Source of the DNA: Bacteroidota bacterium
Lineage (GTDB): Bacteria; Bacteroidota; Bacteroidia; Flavobacteriales; Flavobacteriaceae
Direction of reading: 5' to 3'
Assembly: GCA_023437485.1 (NCBI GenBank)
Contig: JAEZGB010000075.1
Span: 1-6,373, forward strand
DNA length: 6,373 nucleotides
This document shows, one piece after another, positions 1 to 5,733 of the stretch (the first letter of the stretch is position 1; each line of letters begins with the position of its first letter). The translations under genes were made by a program, and so were the position numbers. The notes under the pieces are model-generated. The model saw only the letters and a program-made list of their open reading frames with translations. It did not search any database and had not been told where the DNA came from.

Positions 1-127
1 GGTGATCACCCTGGTGGTTTTTGTGGGCTTCTCATTGCTGTTTTTTAAAAACGAATCATTTAAATGGAACCATGCACTCGGATTTATATTTCTGGTGCTG
101 GCCGTTTACTTTATTTTCAAGAAATAA
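1..127 (+). CDS. C-terminal end of a DUF486/DMT-family small membrane protein (partial)
   Basis: Only the last 41 codons are present, read in the frame starting at base 2 and ending in TAA at 125-127; the gene begins outside the window. The fragment is strongly hydrophobic, with two likely membrane helices: VITLVVFVGFSLLFF, then a short polar turn with KNESFKWNH, then GFIFLVLAVYFIF, ending in KK. The pattern (F)S-x-L-x-F-x-K-x-E-x-x-x-W-N-H-x-x-G-F, followed by a last helix, resembles the C-terminus of the DUF486 family, small four-helix proteins of the drug/metabolite transporter superfamily. Members are inner-membrane proteins and their substrate is not established. The stop codon overlaps the ATG of the following cupin gene by one base, so the two are probably co-transcribed and translationally coupled. 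The family assignment rests on recall of the pattern and on a short fragment. Confidence 0.72.
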   Translation, partial: VITLVVFVGFSLLFFKNESFKWNHALGFIFLVLAVYFIFKK

Positions 128-489
128 TGAAAAGTTTTCAAATTCAGACCAAGCCATTTGTGGTTCCCACCGATGACGGAAAATTGATCGAAGAACATTT
201 TGGCAGATCCACCGGCCACGATGACATTTCGGTCGCGCACATGATAGCCCCGCCGCATTGGAGCGAGCCGCACCAGACGCCGGAATTTGACGAGATCACC
301 TACATCATCCGCGGCCGCAAGCGGTTTGAGATCGATGGTGACACGATTGAACTGGGTCCCGGGCAGTCTGTCAGGATTGTGCGGGGGACGCGCGTCCGAT
401 ACTCCAATCCATTTGATGAACCGTGCGAATACATCGCGATTTGCACCCCCGCCTTTTCTTTAGAAAACGTTAATCGCGAGGAGCAATAG
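127..489 (+). CDS. Small single-domain cupin protein with an incomplete metal site
   Basis: This is a 120-residue protein, probably cytosolic, that is essentially one cupin beta-barrel; no signal peptide or membrane segment is seen. Motif 1 spans about residues 44-63 (H44, H49, E56, then six residues to G63). Motif 2 spans about 77-95 (GPGQ at 77-80, RGT at 86-88, N94-P95). In the usual layout G-x5-H-x-H-x3,4-E-x6-G / P-x-G-x2-H-x3-N, the second histidine corresponds to T51 and the motif-2 histidine to V90, so only H49 and E56 remain as likely ligands. The tail ARVRYSNP...CEY..IC.PAFS matches a widespread bacterial cupin group of unknown function. The ATG at 127 is preferred over the in-frame ATG at 64, because 64 lies deep inside the upstream gene and the added residues do not look like cupin sequence. 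The TAATG overlap suggests coupling to the DUF486-type gene. No substrate can be given; the length and lost ligands argue against 3-hydroxyanthranilate dioxygenase. Confidence 0.85.
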   Translation: MKSFQIQTKPFVVPTDDGKLIEEHFGRSTGHDDISVAHMIAPPHWSEPHQTPEFDEITYIIRGRKRFEIDGDTIELGPGQSVRIVRGTRVRYSNPFDEPCEYIAICTPAFSLENVNREEQ

Positions 490-505
490 CCGCATTAGTG
501 GTAAC

Positions 506-523
506 TTTAGGGAAAATCCTAAA
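506..523 (+). promoter_or_regulatory. Small inverted repeat touching the start codon of the NDH-2-like gene
   Basis: TTTAGGG at 506-512 and TCCTAAA at 517-523 can pair (six Watson-Crick pairs and one G-U) around an AAAA loop, ending directly before the ATG at 524. In mRNA this would place the initiation region next to a short hairpin; in DNA it could be an operator half-site pair. No convincing Shine-Dalgarno sequence is seen ahead of this ATG. The stem is short and AU-rich, so it may be chance. Confidence 0.25.
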
Positions 524-1789
524 ATGGAGGCCAAGAAGAGAATTGTCATCATCGGTGCGGGTTTTGGAGGGCTCAGGCTCGCGCAGGAACTCAATCATTC
601 CCCCTATGAAGTCCTATTAATCGACAAAAACAATTACCACCAATTCCAGCCACTTTTGTATCAGGTTGCCACAGCCAGGCTTGAGCCGGGAAGCATTTCC
701 TTCCCGCTACGCAAGGTGTTCCAGCATTCCAAAAACGTCCGGATCCGGATTGCTGATGTCCAGTGCGTCTATTACGCGCAAAAGAAAGTAATCACCTCGA
801 TTGGCGATTATACTTTTGATTATCTGGTTCTGGCGCAAGGTTGCACCACGAATTATTTTGGGAATGAAAACCTGGAGAAGTGCGCTTTTCCCATGAAGTC
901 AGTTCCCGAGGCCATCCAATTGCGAAACCGGATTTTGCAAACTTTTGAAGACGCGGTTGTTACCAATCCCCAAGAAATGCAGTTCCTGCTCAATTTCGTA
1001 ATTGTTGGCGGTGGCCCGACAGGCGTTGAACTTGCCGGTGCCCTGGCCGAGATGAAGACCAATATCCTGCCCAAAGACTATCCCGACAAGGACTTTTCAA
1101 AATTAACCGTTTATCTTTTGGAAGGTTCGCCACACGTGCTCAACGTCATGAGTGACGAATCAAAGAAAGCCAGTCGCAAATACCTTGAACAGATGGGGGT
1201 CAAAGTTCTGACCGATACCATCGTGGAGAATTATGATGGCCGAAATGTTCAACTTAAAGGCGGAGGCCACATCGAGGCCAAGAATGTTATTTGGGCAGCA
1301 GGGGTCGTGGGCAATGCTCTGGAGGGCATCCCAAAAGAGTCCATCACGCGCGGAAACCGGCTCATTACAAATCGCTTGCACGAAGTCAAGGATATGCCCG
1401 GCATTTTTGCCATCGGCGACATCGCCTGGATGCCTACGCCCAAATATGAAATGGGGCATCCGCAGGTGGCCAGCGTCGCAATTGCACATGCAAAGTCACT
1501 TGCTACCCAGTTCAAGAACCGCTTAAAAGGCCGCGAGCTTGAACCATTTGAATATCGCGACAAAGGTTCTATGGCCACCATCGGCAAACGCAAAGCGGTC
1601 GTGGATCTTCCGAAATGGAGTTTTCAGGGAAGATTTGCGTGGATTTTGTGGATGTTTGTGCACCTGATGCTGCTCCTGAGCATCAAAAACAAGATCCTGG
1701 TTTTCATCACCTGGGCTTACAGTTACTTTAGCAATGATTCGACATTGCGGGTTCTCATCAAACCGGTGCGAAAGACCGTCAACAATTAG
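524..1789 (+). CDS. NDH-2-like NAD(P)/FAD-dependent oxidoreductase (type II NADH:quinone oxidoreductase family)
   Basis: This 421-residue flavoprotein has two dinucleotide-binding Rossmann folds. The FAD site is at the N-terminus (G11-A-G-F-G-G16, acidic D34 at the end of strand 2), and the NAD(P)H site is centred on G162-G-G-P-T-G167-V-E. A-A-G-V-V-G follows, and the second FAD-contact motif is G-I-F-A-I-G298-D299. Residues about 370-405 are hydrophobic and aromatic (FAWILWMFVHLMLLL, then ILVFITWAYSYF), the tail by which Bacteroidota NDH-2-like proteins bind the inner membrane. The family passes electrons from NADH through FAD to quinone without pumping protons. The quinone-site motif (AQxAxQ in characterised NDH-2) reads A316-S-V-A-I-A-H322 here, so both glutamines are replaced; the electron acceptor is therefore less certain than the fold. 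Length is normal for the family (about 400-430). The gene lies 34 bases after the cupin, possibly in one transcript, and converges with kmo, sharing stop-codon bases. Confidence 0.88.
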   Translation: MEAKKRIVIIGAGFGGLRLAQELNHSPYEVLLIDKNNYHQFQPLLYQVATARLEPGSISFPLRKVFQHSKNVRIRIADVQCVYYAQKKVITSIGDYTFDYLVLAQGCTTNYFGNENLEKCAFPMKSVPEAIQLRNRILQTFEDAVVTNPQEMQFLLNFVIVGGGPTGVELAGALAEMKTNILPKDYPDKDFSKLTVYLLEGSPHVLNVMSDESKKASRKYLEQMGVKVLTDTIVENYDGRNVQLKGGGHIEAKNVIWAAGVVGNALEGIPKESITRGNRLITNRLHEVKDMPGIFAIGDIAWMPTPKYEMGHPQVASVAIAHAKSLATQFKNRLKGRELEPFEYRDKGSMATIGKRKAVVDLPKWSFQGRFAWILWMFVHLMLLLSIKNKILVFITWAYSYFSNDSTLRVLIKPVRKTVNN

Positions 1790-3123
1790 CGCAGCAATTC
1801 GAGCATCTTGATTTCGACTTCTTCACTGTCCCATTTCTGTTCAATATCGGGAATCTGCATTACCTGATCCATGATTGCCTTTTGGCGTTTGCCGATCTCA
1901 AGAGCCTCCGAATAAGGCCTGTGACTAAAGGTAACCCGGCTGTAGAGCGGAAGCCAAAGATCAGGGTGTTTGTCTGAAAAGTGCTTTTCGATCTTTTTTT
2001 GCAACAAAAACTCCGGATCGGCGGTCTTGGTGCTCATCTCCATAAAATTGTTGTACGAAAGCTCGGCGATGGCATCGGCATTGGGCTTGCGGCTCTTTTG
2101 ATAGGCCTGGAAAATCGCCTTCCAGTCGTCGCCCAGTTCCTGCATCAATTCATACAAAATCGTGATGTCTTCAAAACCGGCGTTCATTCCGTGTCCGTAA
2201 AAAGGCACGATCGCATGGCAGGCATCGCCAATGAGCGCTACCTTGTCTTCATAGGTCCACGGATAACATTTCATGGTTACCAGCGTACTGGTTGGATTTT
2301 TGAAGAAATCCTCGGTAAGTTTTGGGATGACATCAATGGTGTCGGGCAAGTTCTTTTCAAAAAACTTCTCCACTTTTGAAACATCGGTCAATTCGGCGAA
2401 TGAATTCTCACCTTCAAAAGGCATGAACAGTGTGCAGGTGAAACTGCCGTCGAGGTTGGGAAGCGCGATGAGCATATAGTGTCCTCGCGGCCAGATGTGA
2501 AGCGAATGTTTGTCGAGTTTGTGCGTGCCGTCAGGGTTGGCCGGGATGTTGAGTTCTTTATAGCCCGTCTGCAAAAATTCCTGCGAATAATCAAACATGC
2601 TTTGGCGTTGCATCCTGTGCCGAACCCTTGAAAATGCCCCATCGGCACCAAAAACCAAATCGTGCTTGACATCGGTCCATTCACCGCGTTCGGTTTCGCC
2701 GATATGAAGGGTTGCTTCGGCAAGTGTCACGTCCCAAACTTTTTGGTTAAAGTGGAAAATGGCGCCGGCTTCTTCGGCCAGGTCAATCATCCGCCGGTTA
2801 AGAACCCCGCGCGACAACGAATAAATGCTCTCGCCCTCCTGCCCGTAATGCTGAAAATTGACATCGTTCCCTACATGGATGGCACGCTTGTCCATCGCAA
2901 TAGCAATTTCGCGGATCCGGTCCCCAACCCCGGCGTGGTCCAGAGCCTTCCATCCGCGGTCTGACATGGCCAGGTTGATGGAGCGGCCGGAAAAGGTAAT
3001 GGTCCTGATATCCGGGCTGCGGTCATAGATATGTACCTGGTGGCCGGCCTTGCGGAGATAGATCGCCAATAGTGAACCCACCAGGCCTGAACCTACAACT
3101 GCTATATTGAGCGGTGATTGCAT
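1786..3123 (-). CDS. kmo: Kynurenine 3-monooxygenase
   Basis: This 445-residue FAD-dependent aromatic hydroxylase uses NADPH and O2 to convert L-kynurenine to 3-hydroxykynurenine. Visible motifs are the FAD Rossmann motif G11-S-G-L-V-G16 with D34, the KMO-typical GRSINLAMSDRG (46-57), SRGVLN (104-109), the GADGAFSRVR flavin/NADPH motif (159-168), LHIWPRG (208-214), and GDACHAIVPFYGHGMNAGFED (from 299), the second FAD motif with the KMO-specific continuation. Aligned by eye to human KMO, the kynurenine-contact residues R85, Y99, N363 and Y398 correspond to R80, Y93, N359 and Y394, all conserved. The C-terminal membrane region of the eukaryotic enzyme is absent, as in soluble bacterial KMOs. 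The start is the ATG at 3121-3123, just ahead of the Rossmann strand. It is the last gene of the minus-strand kynurenine cluster, separated from the ureohydrolase by 159 bases, and its stop overlaps that of the NDH-2-like gene. Confidence 0.96.
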   Translation of the reverse strand: MQSPLNIAVVGSGLVGSLLAIYLRKAGHQVHIYDRSPDIRTITFSGRSINLAMSDRGWKALDHAGVGDRIREIAIAMDKRAIHVGNDVNFQHYGQEGESIYSLSRGVLNRRMIDLAEEAGAIFHFNQKVWDVTLAEATLHIGETERGEWTDVKHDLVFGADGAFSRVRHRMQRQSMFDYSQEFLQTGYKELNIPANPDGTHKLDKHSLHIWPRGHYMLIALPNLDGSFTCTLFMPFEGENSFAELTDVSKVEKFFEKNLPDTIDVIPKLTEDFFKNPTSTLVTMKCYPWTYEDKVALIGDACHAIVPFYGHGMNAGFEDITILYELMQELGDDWKAIFQAYQKSRKPNADAIAELSYNNFMEMSTKTADPEFLLQKKIEKHFSDKHPDLWLPLYSRVTFSHRPYSEALEIGKRQKAIMDQVMQIPDIEQKWDSEEVEIKMLELLR

Positions 3124-3282
3124 ATTTTGAAACAGGCCGGCCTGAGCCTTTTGCCAAGTGTTAAATTATTTTAAAGCGGATGTAAGCCGCCGGCATTCTA
3201 ATCCATTTTGCTGGTGCCTGCCTTTATCGGGATTCTGTACTGATTGGCAGCTAGCCGGCGACCAATTCCAGAAAGACGTTTT
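3124..3282 (-). promoter_or_regulatory. 159-base intergenic gap upstream of kmo, possible internal promoter/operator region
   Basis: No convincing gene lies here, and the gap is unusually long for this cluster, where the other junction is 4 bases. Nine bases upstream of the kmo ATG is a perfect 12-bp palindrome CAGGCCGGCCTG (3133-3144). Further upstream is an AT-rich patch (3161-3175) that could serve as a promoter core. The hexamer GCCGGC occurs three times in the gap (3136, 3189, 3254), but it is also frequent in the neighbouring genes. I see no clear intrinsic terminator and no good match to the Bacteroidota TTG / TAnnTTTG promoter, so separate control of kmo is only a possibility. Confidence 0.3.
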
Positions 3283-4368
3283 TTATTTCCCGAAGGTCAA
3301 TCTGGAACCGGTTTCAAGTCCGGCGTTGGCAGCCAGCGCGCCACACATATGGAAGAGCATCCGGGCCCCAACGTTGCCATCCCAGTCGTCGTCTATACCT
3401 GGCGCCACCTCAACAAGGTCAAACCCGATGATTTCCTTTCCGCTTTGCGATAGTTTATTGATCAGATACGCGGCCTGTTCAAAGGAAAATCCGCCCGGAA
3501 CCGGCGTTCCCGTGTTGGGGCAATACCACGGATACAACCCGTCGATATCAAATGAAATCAAAACTTTTTGTGGCAATTCTGATATTATTTGCTCGCACTG
3601 CTGCCTCCAGGTAACACCCTCATAAGCATCGGCCTTGAGATCGGAATCAGTGTGGACAACAACCCGCGGATCACGGGCAACCTCAACCTCTTCCTTGCAA
3701 AAATCGCGGATTCCCACCTGAACGATGCGCTCAATCTGGGGGAGTTTTAACGCGTTGTACATAATGGATGCATGAGAATAGGTAAACCCTTCGTAGGCAA
3801 TTCGCAGATCCATGTGCGCGTCCAGATGCAGGATGCCGAAACTATCGTGGCGCTGTGCCATGGCCTCGTAATATCCCAGAGGTGTCGAATGGTCCCCGCC
3901 CAGAAGCACCACCTTCTTGCCGCGATCCAGCCAATAGTTCGTACGTTCGCACACCTGGTCGTGTAATTTTCGGCAAGCCGAATTGATCGTGGCCAAATCC
4001 TGTTCCAACACAGGGAACGACTCTACGATCTGGCCCTTTTCCAACGCCTGGATAATGGGTTGCGCCATTGATTTGTATTTAAGGCTTGAGGCCAGCCACT
4101 TCTCCTGGTGCTCGCCCATGTCCAGATACATTCCGAGTTTCCACAATTCGGGATAATCCTGATGGTGCAGGTCAACCTGGAAAGAAGCTTCCAAAATGGC
4201 TTCGGGACCTTTTGACGAACCTGCGCCGTAACTCACCGTCACTTCCCAGGGAACGGGAATGATAATGATCTCGCTTTCGTCGGCGGTAAAAGGCAATCCA
4301 TAAATCGACGCGTCGGCAAGGCCGGGTTGCGAGGGATCGAAAGAATCTATTTTTTCCTGTTTTGTCAT
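3283..4368 (-). CDS. Agmatinase/arginase-family ureohydrolase within the kynurenine cluster
   Basis: This 361-residue metalloenzyme has the ureohydrolase fold, predicted cytosolic. All binuclear manganese ligands of the family are visible: H160 in GGDHS, D183, H185 and D187 in DAHMD, D274 and D276 in SFDID. H199 in YSHAS sits where arginase has its catalytic histidine, and E320 in DLVEVAPG where it has its conserved glutamate. The family hydrolyses guanidino or formimino C-N bonds (agmatine, arginine, formiminoglutamate). The closest form I recall is the Bacteroidota agmatinase-family protein with the SHASIM motif. Y279 replaces the aspartate usual in the GLDP segment. The start is the ATG at 4366-4368, 4 bases after the kynU stop; an in-frame upstream ATG at 4465-4467 lies inside kynU and adds residues that do not resemble the family. 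Its place between kynU and kmo raises the question of a pathway role, for example deformylating N-formylkynurenine, but agmatinase remains the default. The substrate is not determined by the sequence. Confidence 0.9.
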   Translation of the reverse strand: MTKQEKIDSFDPSQPGLADASIYGLPFTADESEIIIIPVPWEVTVSYGAGSSKGPEAILEASFQVDLHHQDYPELWKLGMYLDMGEHQEKWLASSLKYKSMAQPIIQALEKGQIVESFPVLEQDLATINSACRKLHDQVCERTNYWLDRGKKVVLLGGDHSTPLGYYEAMAQRHDSFGILHLDAHMDLRIAYEGFTYSHASIMYNALKLPQIERIVQVGIRDFCKEEVEVARDPRVVVHTDSDLKADAYEGVTWRQQCEQIISELPQKVLISFDIDGLYPWYCPNTGTPVPGGFSFEQAAYLINKLSQSGKEIIGFDLVEVAPGIDDDWDGNVGARMLFHMCGALAANAGLETGSRLTFGK

Positions 4369-4372
4369 AATC

Positions 4373-5641
4373 TTAAGTAGCGGCAATCCCCTGTTTGAGA
4401 ATTTGGCCAAATTCATACATATCTTCAAACGAGCAATAGAAGGGCACCGGAGCCAGCCTGATAACATTGGGCTCGCGCCAATCAGTGATTACACCATGCT
4501 GCATCAGGTAATCAAAAAGCACCCTCCCTTCGCCGTGCAAAAATACCGAGAGTTGACTGGCGCGCTCAGCAGGTGTGATGATTTCAAAATTACTGTCCAC
4601 TTCCCTGTCAATTTCCCTGAGGATGAATTCAAGGTATGCCGTGATCCTGTCGCGCTTCTCAATCAGCGCATCCATTCCCACTTCGTCAAACATCATCACC
4701 GACGCCAGGTAAGGCGCCATTGAAAGGACGGGCAAATTGCTCAATTGCCATCCGTTAGCGCCCTGTACGGGATCAAATAACGGCTCCATCATGAAACGGC
4801 GTTCTTTATTGTGCCCCCACCAACCGGCAAAGCGCGGCAGTTCGGTATCTGAGTGATGCATTTTATGGACAAAATACCCCGAAACGTTTCCGGGGCCTGA
4901 ATTCATGTATTTATAACTGCACCAGGCCGCGAAATCAACATCCCAATCGTGCAGTTCAAGTTTAATGTTGCCGGCCGCGTGGGCCAGGTCCCAACCCACA
5001 TAGGCTCCGGCCTTATGGCCTGCCTCGGTAATGGATTTTATGTCAAAAACCTGTCCGGTGTAATAATTCACACCGCCCAAAAACACCAGCGCAAGTTCAT
5101 CGCCGGCAGTCTCGATGGCAGAAAGGACATCCTCATGGCGAATATGATGTTCGCCCGGACGCTTTTTCACCTCAACAATCGCTTCCAACGGGTTGAAGCC
5201 GTGAAACCGGACCTGGCTTTGCAACATGTACTGGTCGCTCGGGAAGGCTTTTTCTTCGCAGATGATTTTGTACCGATGCGCAGTCGGCCGATAAAAGGAT
5301 ACCATCAGCAGGTGCAGGTTTACCGTAAGGGTGTTCATGACCCCGACCTCTTCAGGCAAGGCACCAACCACCTTGCTTAGCGGGTCGGCAAAGCGCTCGT
5401 GATAATCCCACCAGGGTTTGTCGGCATAAAAATGGCCTTCGACCGCCATTCGCGCCCAATCGTTCATAACATCGTCAACATACTGTTTTGCGCGTTTGGG
5501 CTGCAATCCCAAAGAGTTGCCCGTAAAGTAAATGACCCGACGGCCGTTTACTTCCGGAAAAATGAATTCGTCCTTGTATTTGGCAAGTTTGTCGGCGCGG
5601 TCCAGATCGCGCGCAAATTCCCTTGTATTTTGAAACTCCAT
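4373..5641 (-). CDS. kynU: Kynureninase
   Basis: This 422-residue PLP-dependent fold-type I enzyme cleaves (3-hydroxy)kynurenine to (3-hydroxy)anthranilate and L-alanine, predicted cytosolic. Motifs in order: YFTGNSLGLQP (38-48), GHF with H70, LTVNLHLLM (105-113), KAFPSDQY (131-138), DLAHAAGN (218-225; D218 and H221 contact the cofactor), WCSYKYMNSGPG (240-251) with Schiff-base lysine K244, FAGWWGH (271-277), QLSNLP (299-304), and RLAPVP (395-400) with the carboxylate-binding arginine region. Human H102, W305, S332 and N333 correspond to H70, W274, S301 and N302, the set associated with preference for 3-hydroxykynurenine rather than the W/G/T set of the Pseudomonas fluorescens enzyme. Length is normal for the family. 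It is the first gene of the minus-strand cluster and is divergent from the SIMPL gene across 92 bases, where its promoter should lie. Confidence 0.97.
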   Translation of the reverse strand: MEFQNTREFARDLDRADKLAKYKDEFIFPEVNGRRVIYFTGNSLGLQPKRAKQYVDDVMNDWARMAVEGHFYADKPWWDYHERFADPLSKVVGALPEEVGVMNTLTVNLHLLMVSFYRPTAHRYKIICEEKAFPSDQYMLQSQVRFHGFNPLEAIVEVKKRPGEHHIRHEDVLSAIETAGDELALVFLGGVNYYTGQVFDIKSITEAGHKAGAYVGWDLAHAAGNIKLELHDWDVDFAAWCSYKYMNSGPGNVSGYFVHKMHHSDTELPRFAGWWGHNKERRFMMEPLFDPVQGANGWQLSNLPVLSMAPYLASVMMFDEVGMDALIEKRDRITAYLEFILREIDREVDSNFEIITPAERASQLSVFLHGEGRVLFDYLMQHGVITDWREPNVIRLAPVPFYCSFEDMYEFGQILKQGIAAT

Positions 5642-5733
5642 GATTGAATTTTGGATCGTAAAAATAAGAAATTTTAAAGGGCTGCCGTTAAAGGGGAAAC
5701 GGATATTTCTATATTTATAAGCAAAATACGCAC
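5642..5733. promoter_or_regulatory. Divergent kynU/SIMPL intergenic region with repeat elements
   Basis: These 92 AT-rich bases separate two divergent start codons and should contain promoters for both directions. Visible structure: TTAAAGGG occurs twice in the same orientation at 5674-5681 and 5688-5695, 14 bases start to start. An inverted repeat CCGTT (5685-5689) / AACGG (5698-5702) with an 8-base spacer overlaps the second copy. On the plus strand TATATTTA (5710-5717) is one base from the Bacteroidota -7 consensus TAnnTTTG, but I find no matching TTG about 20 bases upstream of it. On the minus strand TATTTTTA (5658-5665 region) is a similar one-off match. The promoter positions are weak guesses; the repeats are seen directly. 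Confidence 0.45.

Noticed and set aside
64..126. N-terminal extension of the cupin gene to the ATG at 64
   Set aside because: The 21 extra residues lie inside the upstream membrane-protein gene in another frame, and the ATG at 127 forms a TAATG coupling and begins a normal cupin N-terminus.
127..489. Cupin as 3-hydroxyanthranilate 3,4-dioxygenase, which would complete the pathway
   Set aside because: It is too short at 120 residues, lacks the iron ligands, and lies in a different operon facing the opposite way; its pattern fits a general small cupin group.
1160..1593. Overlapping minus- and plus-strand open frames inside the NDH-2-like gene
   Set aside because: Alternative-frame shadows of a gene whose motifs are all in the main frame.
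1981..2379. Plus-strand 132-codon open frame inside kmo
   Set aside because: Antisense shadow of kmo; no recognisable domain.
3136..3259. Three GCCGGC hexamers as a spaced operator array
   Set aside because: The hexamer and close variants are common in the surrounding coding sequence, and the spacings (53 and 65 bases) show no helical regularity.
3158..3625. Plus-strand 155-codon open frame over the end of the ureohydrolase and the gap
   Set aside because: Mostly antisense to a well-supported gene, with no recognisable motif and a low-complexity composition.
4369..4467. N-terminal extension of the ureohydrolase to the ATG at 4467
   Set aside because: The extra 33 residues overlap the end of kynU in another frame and do not resemble the family; MTKQEKIDSFDP at 4368 is a typical family start.
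4949..5380. Plus-strand 143-codon open frame inside kynU
   Set aside because: Antisense shadow of a strongly conserved gene; no family pattern seen.
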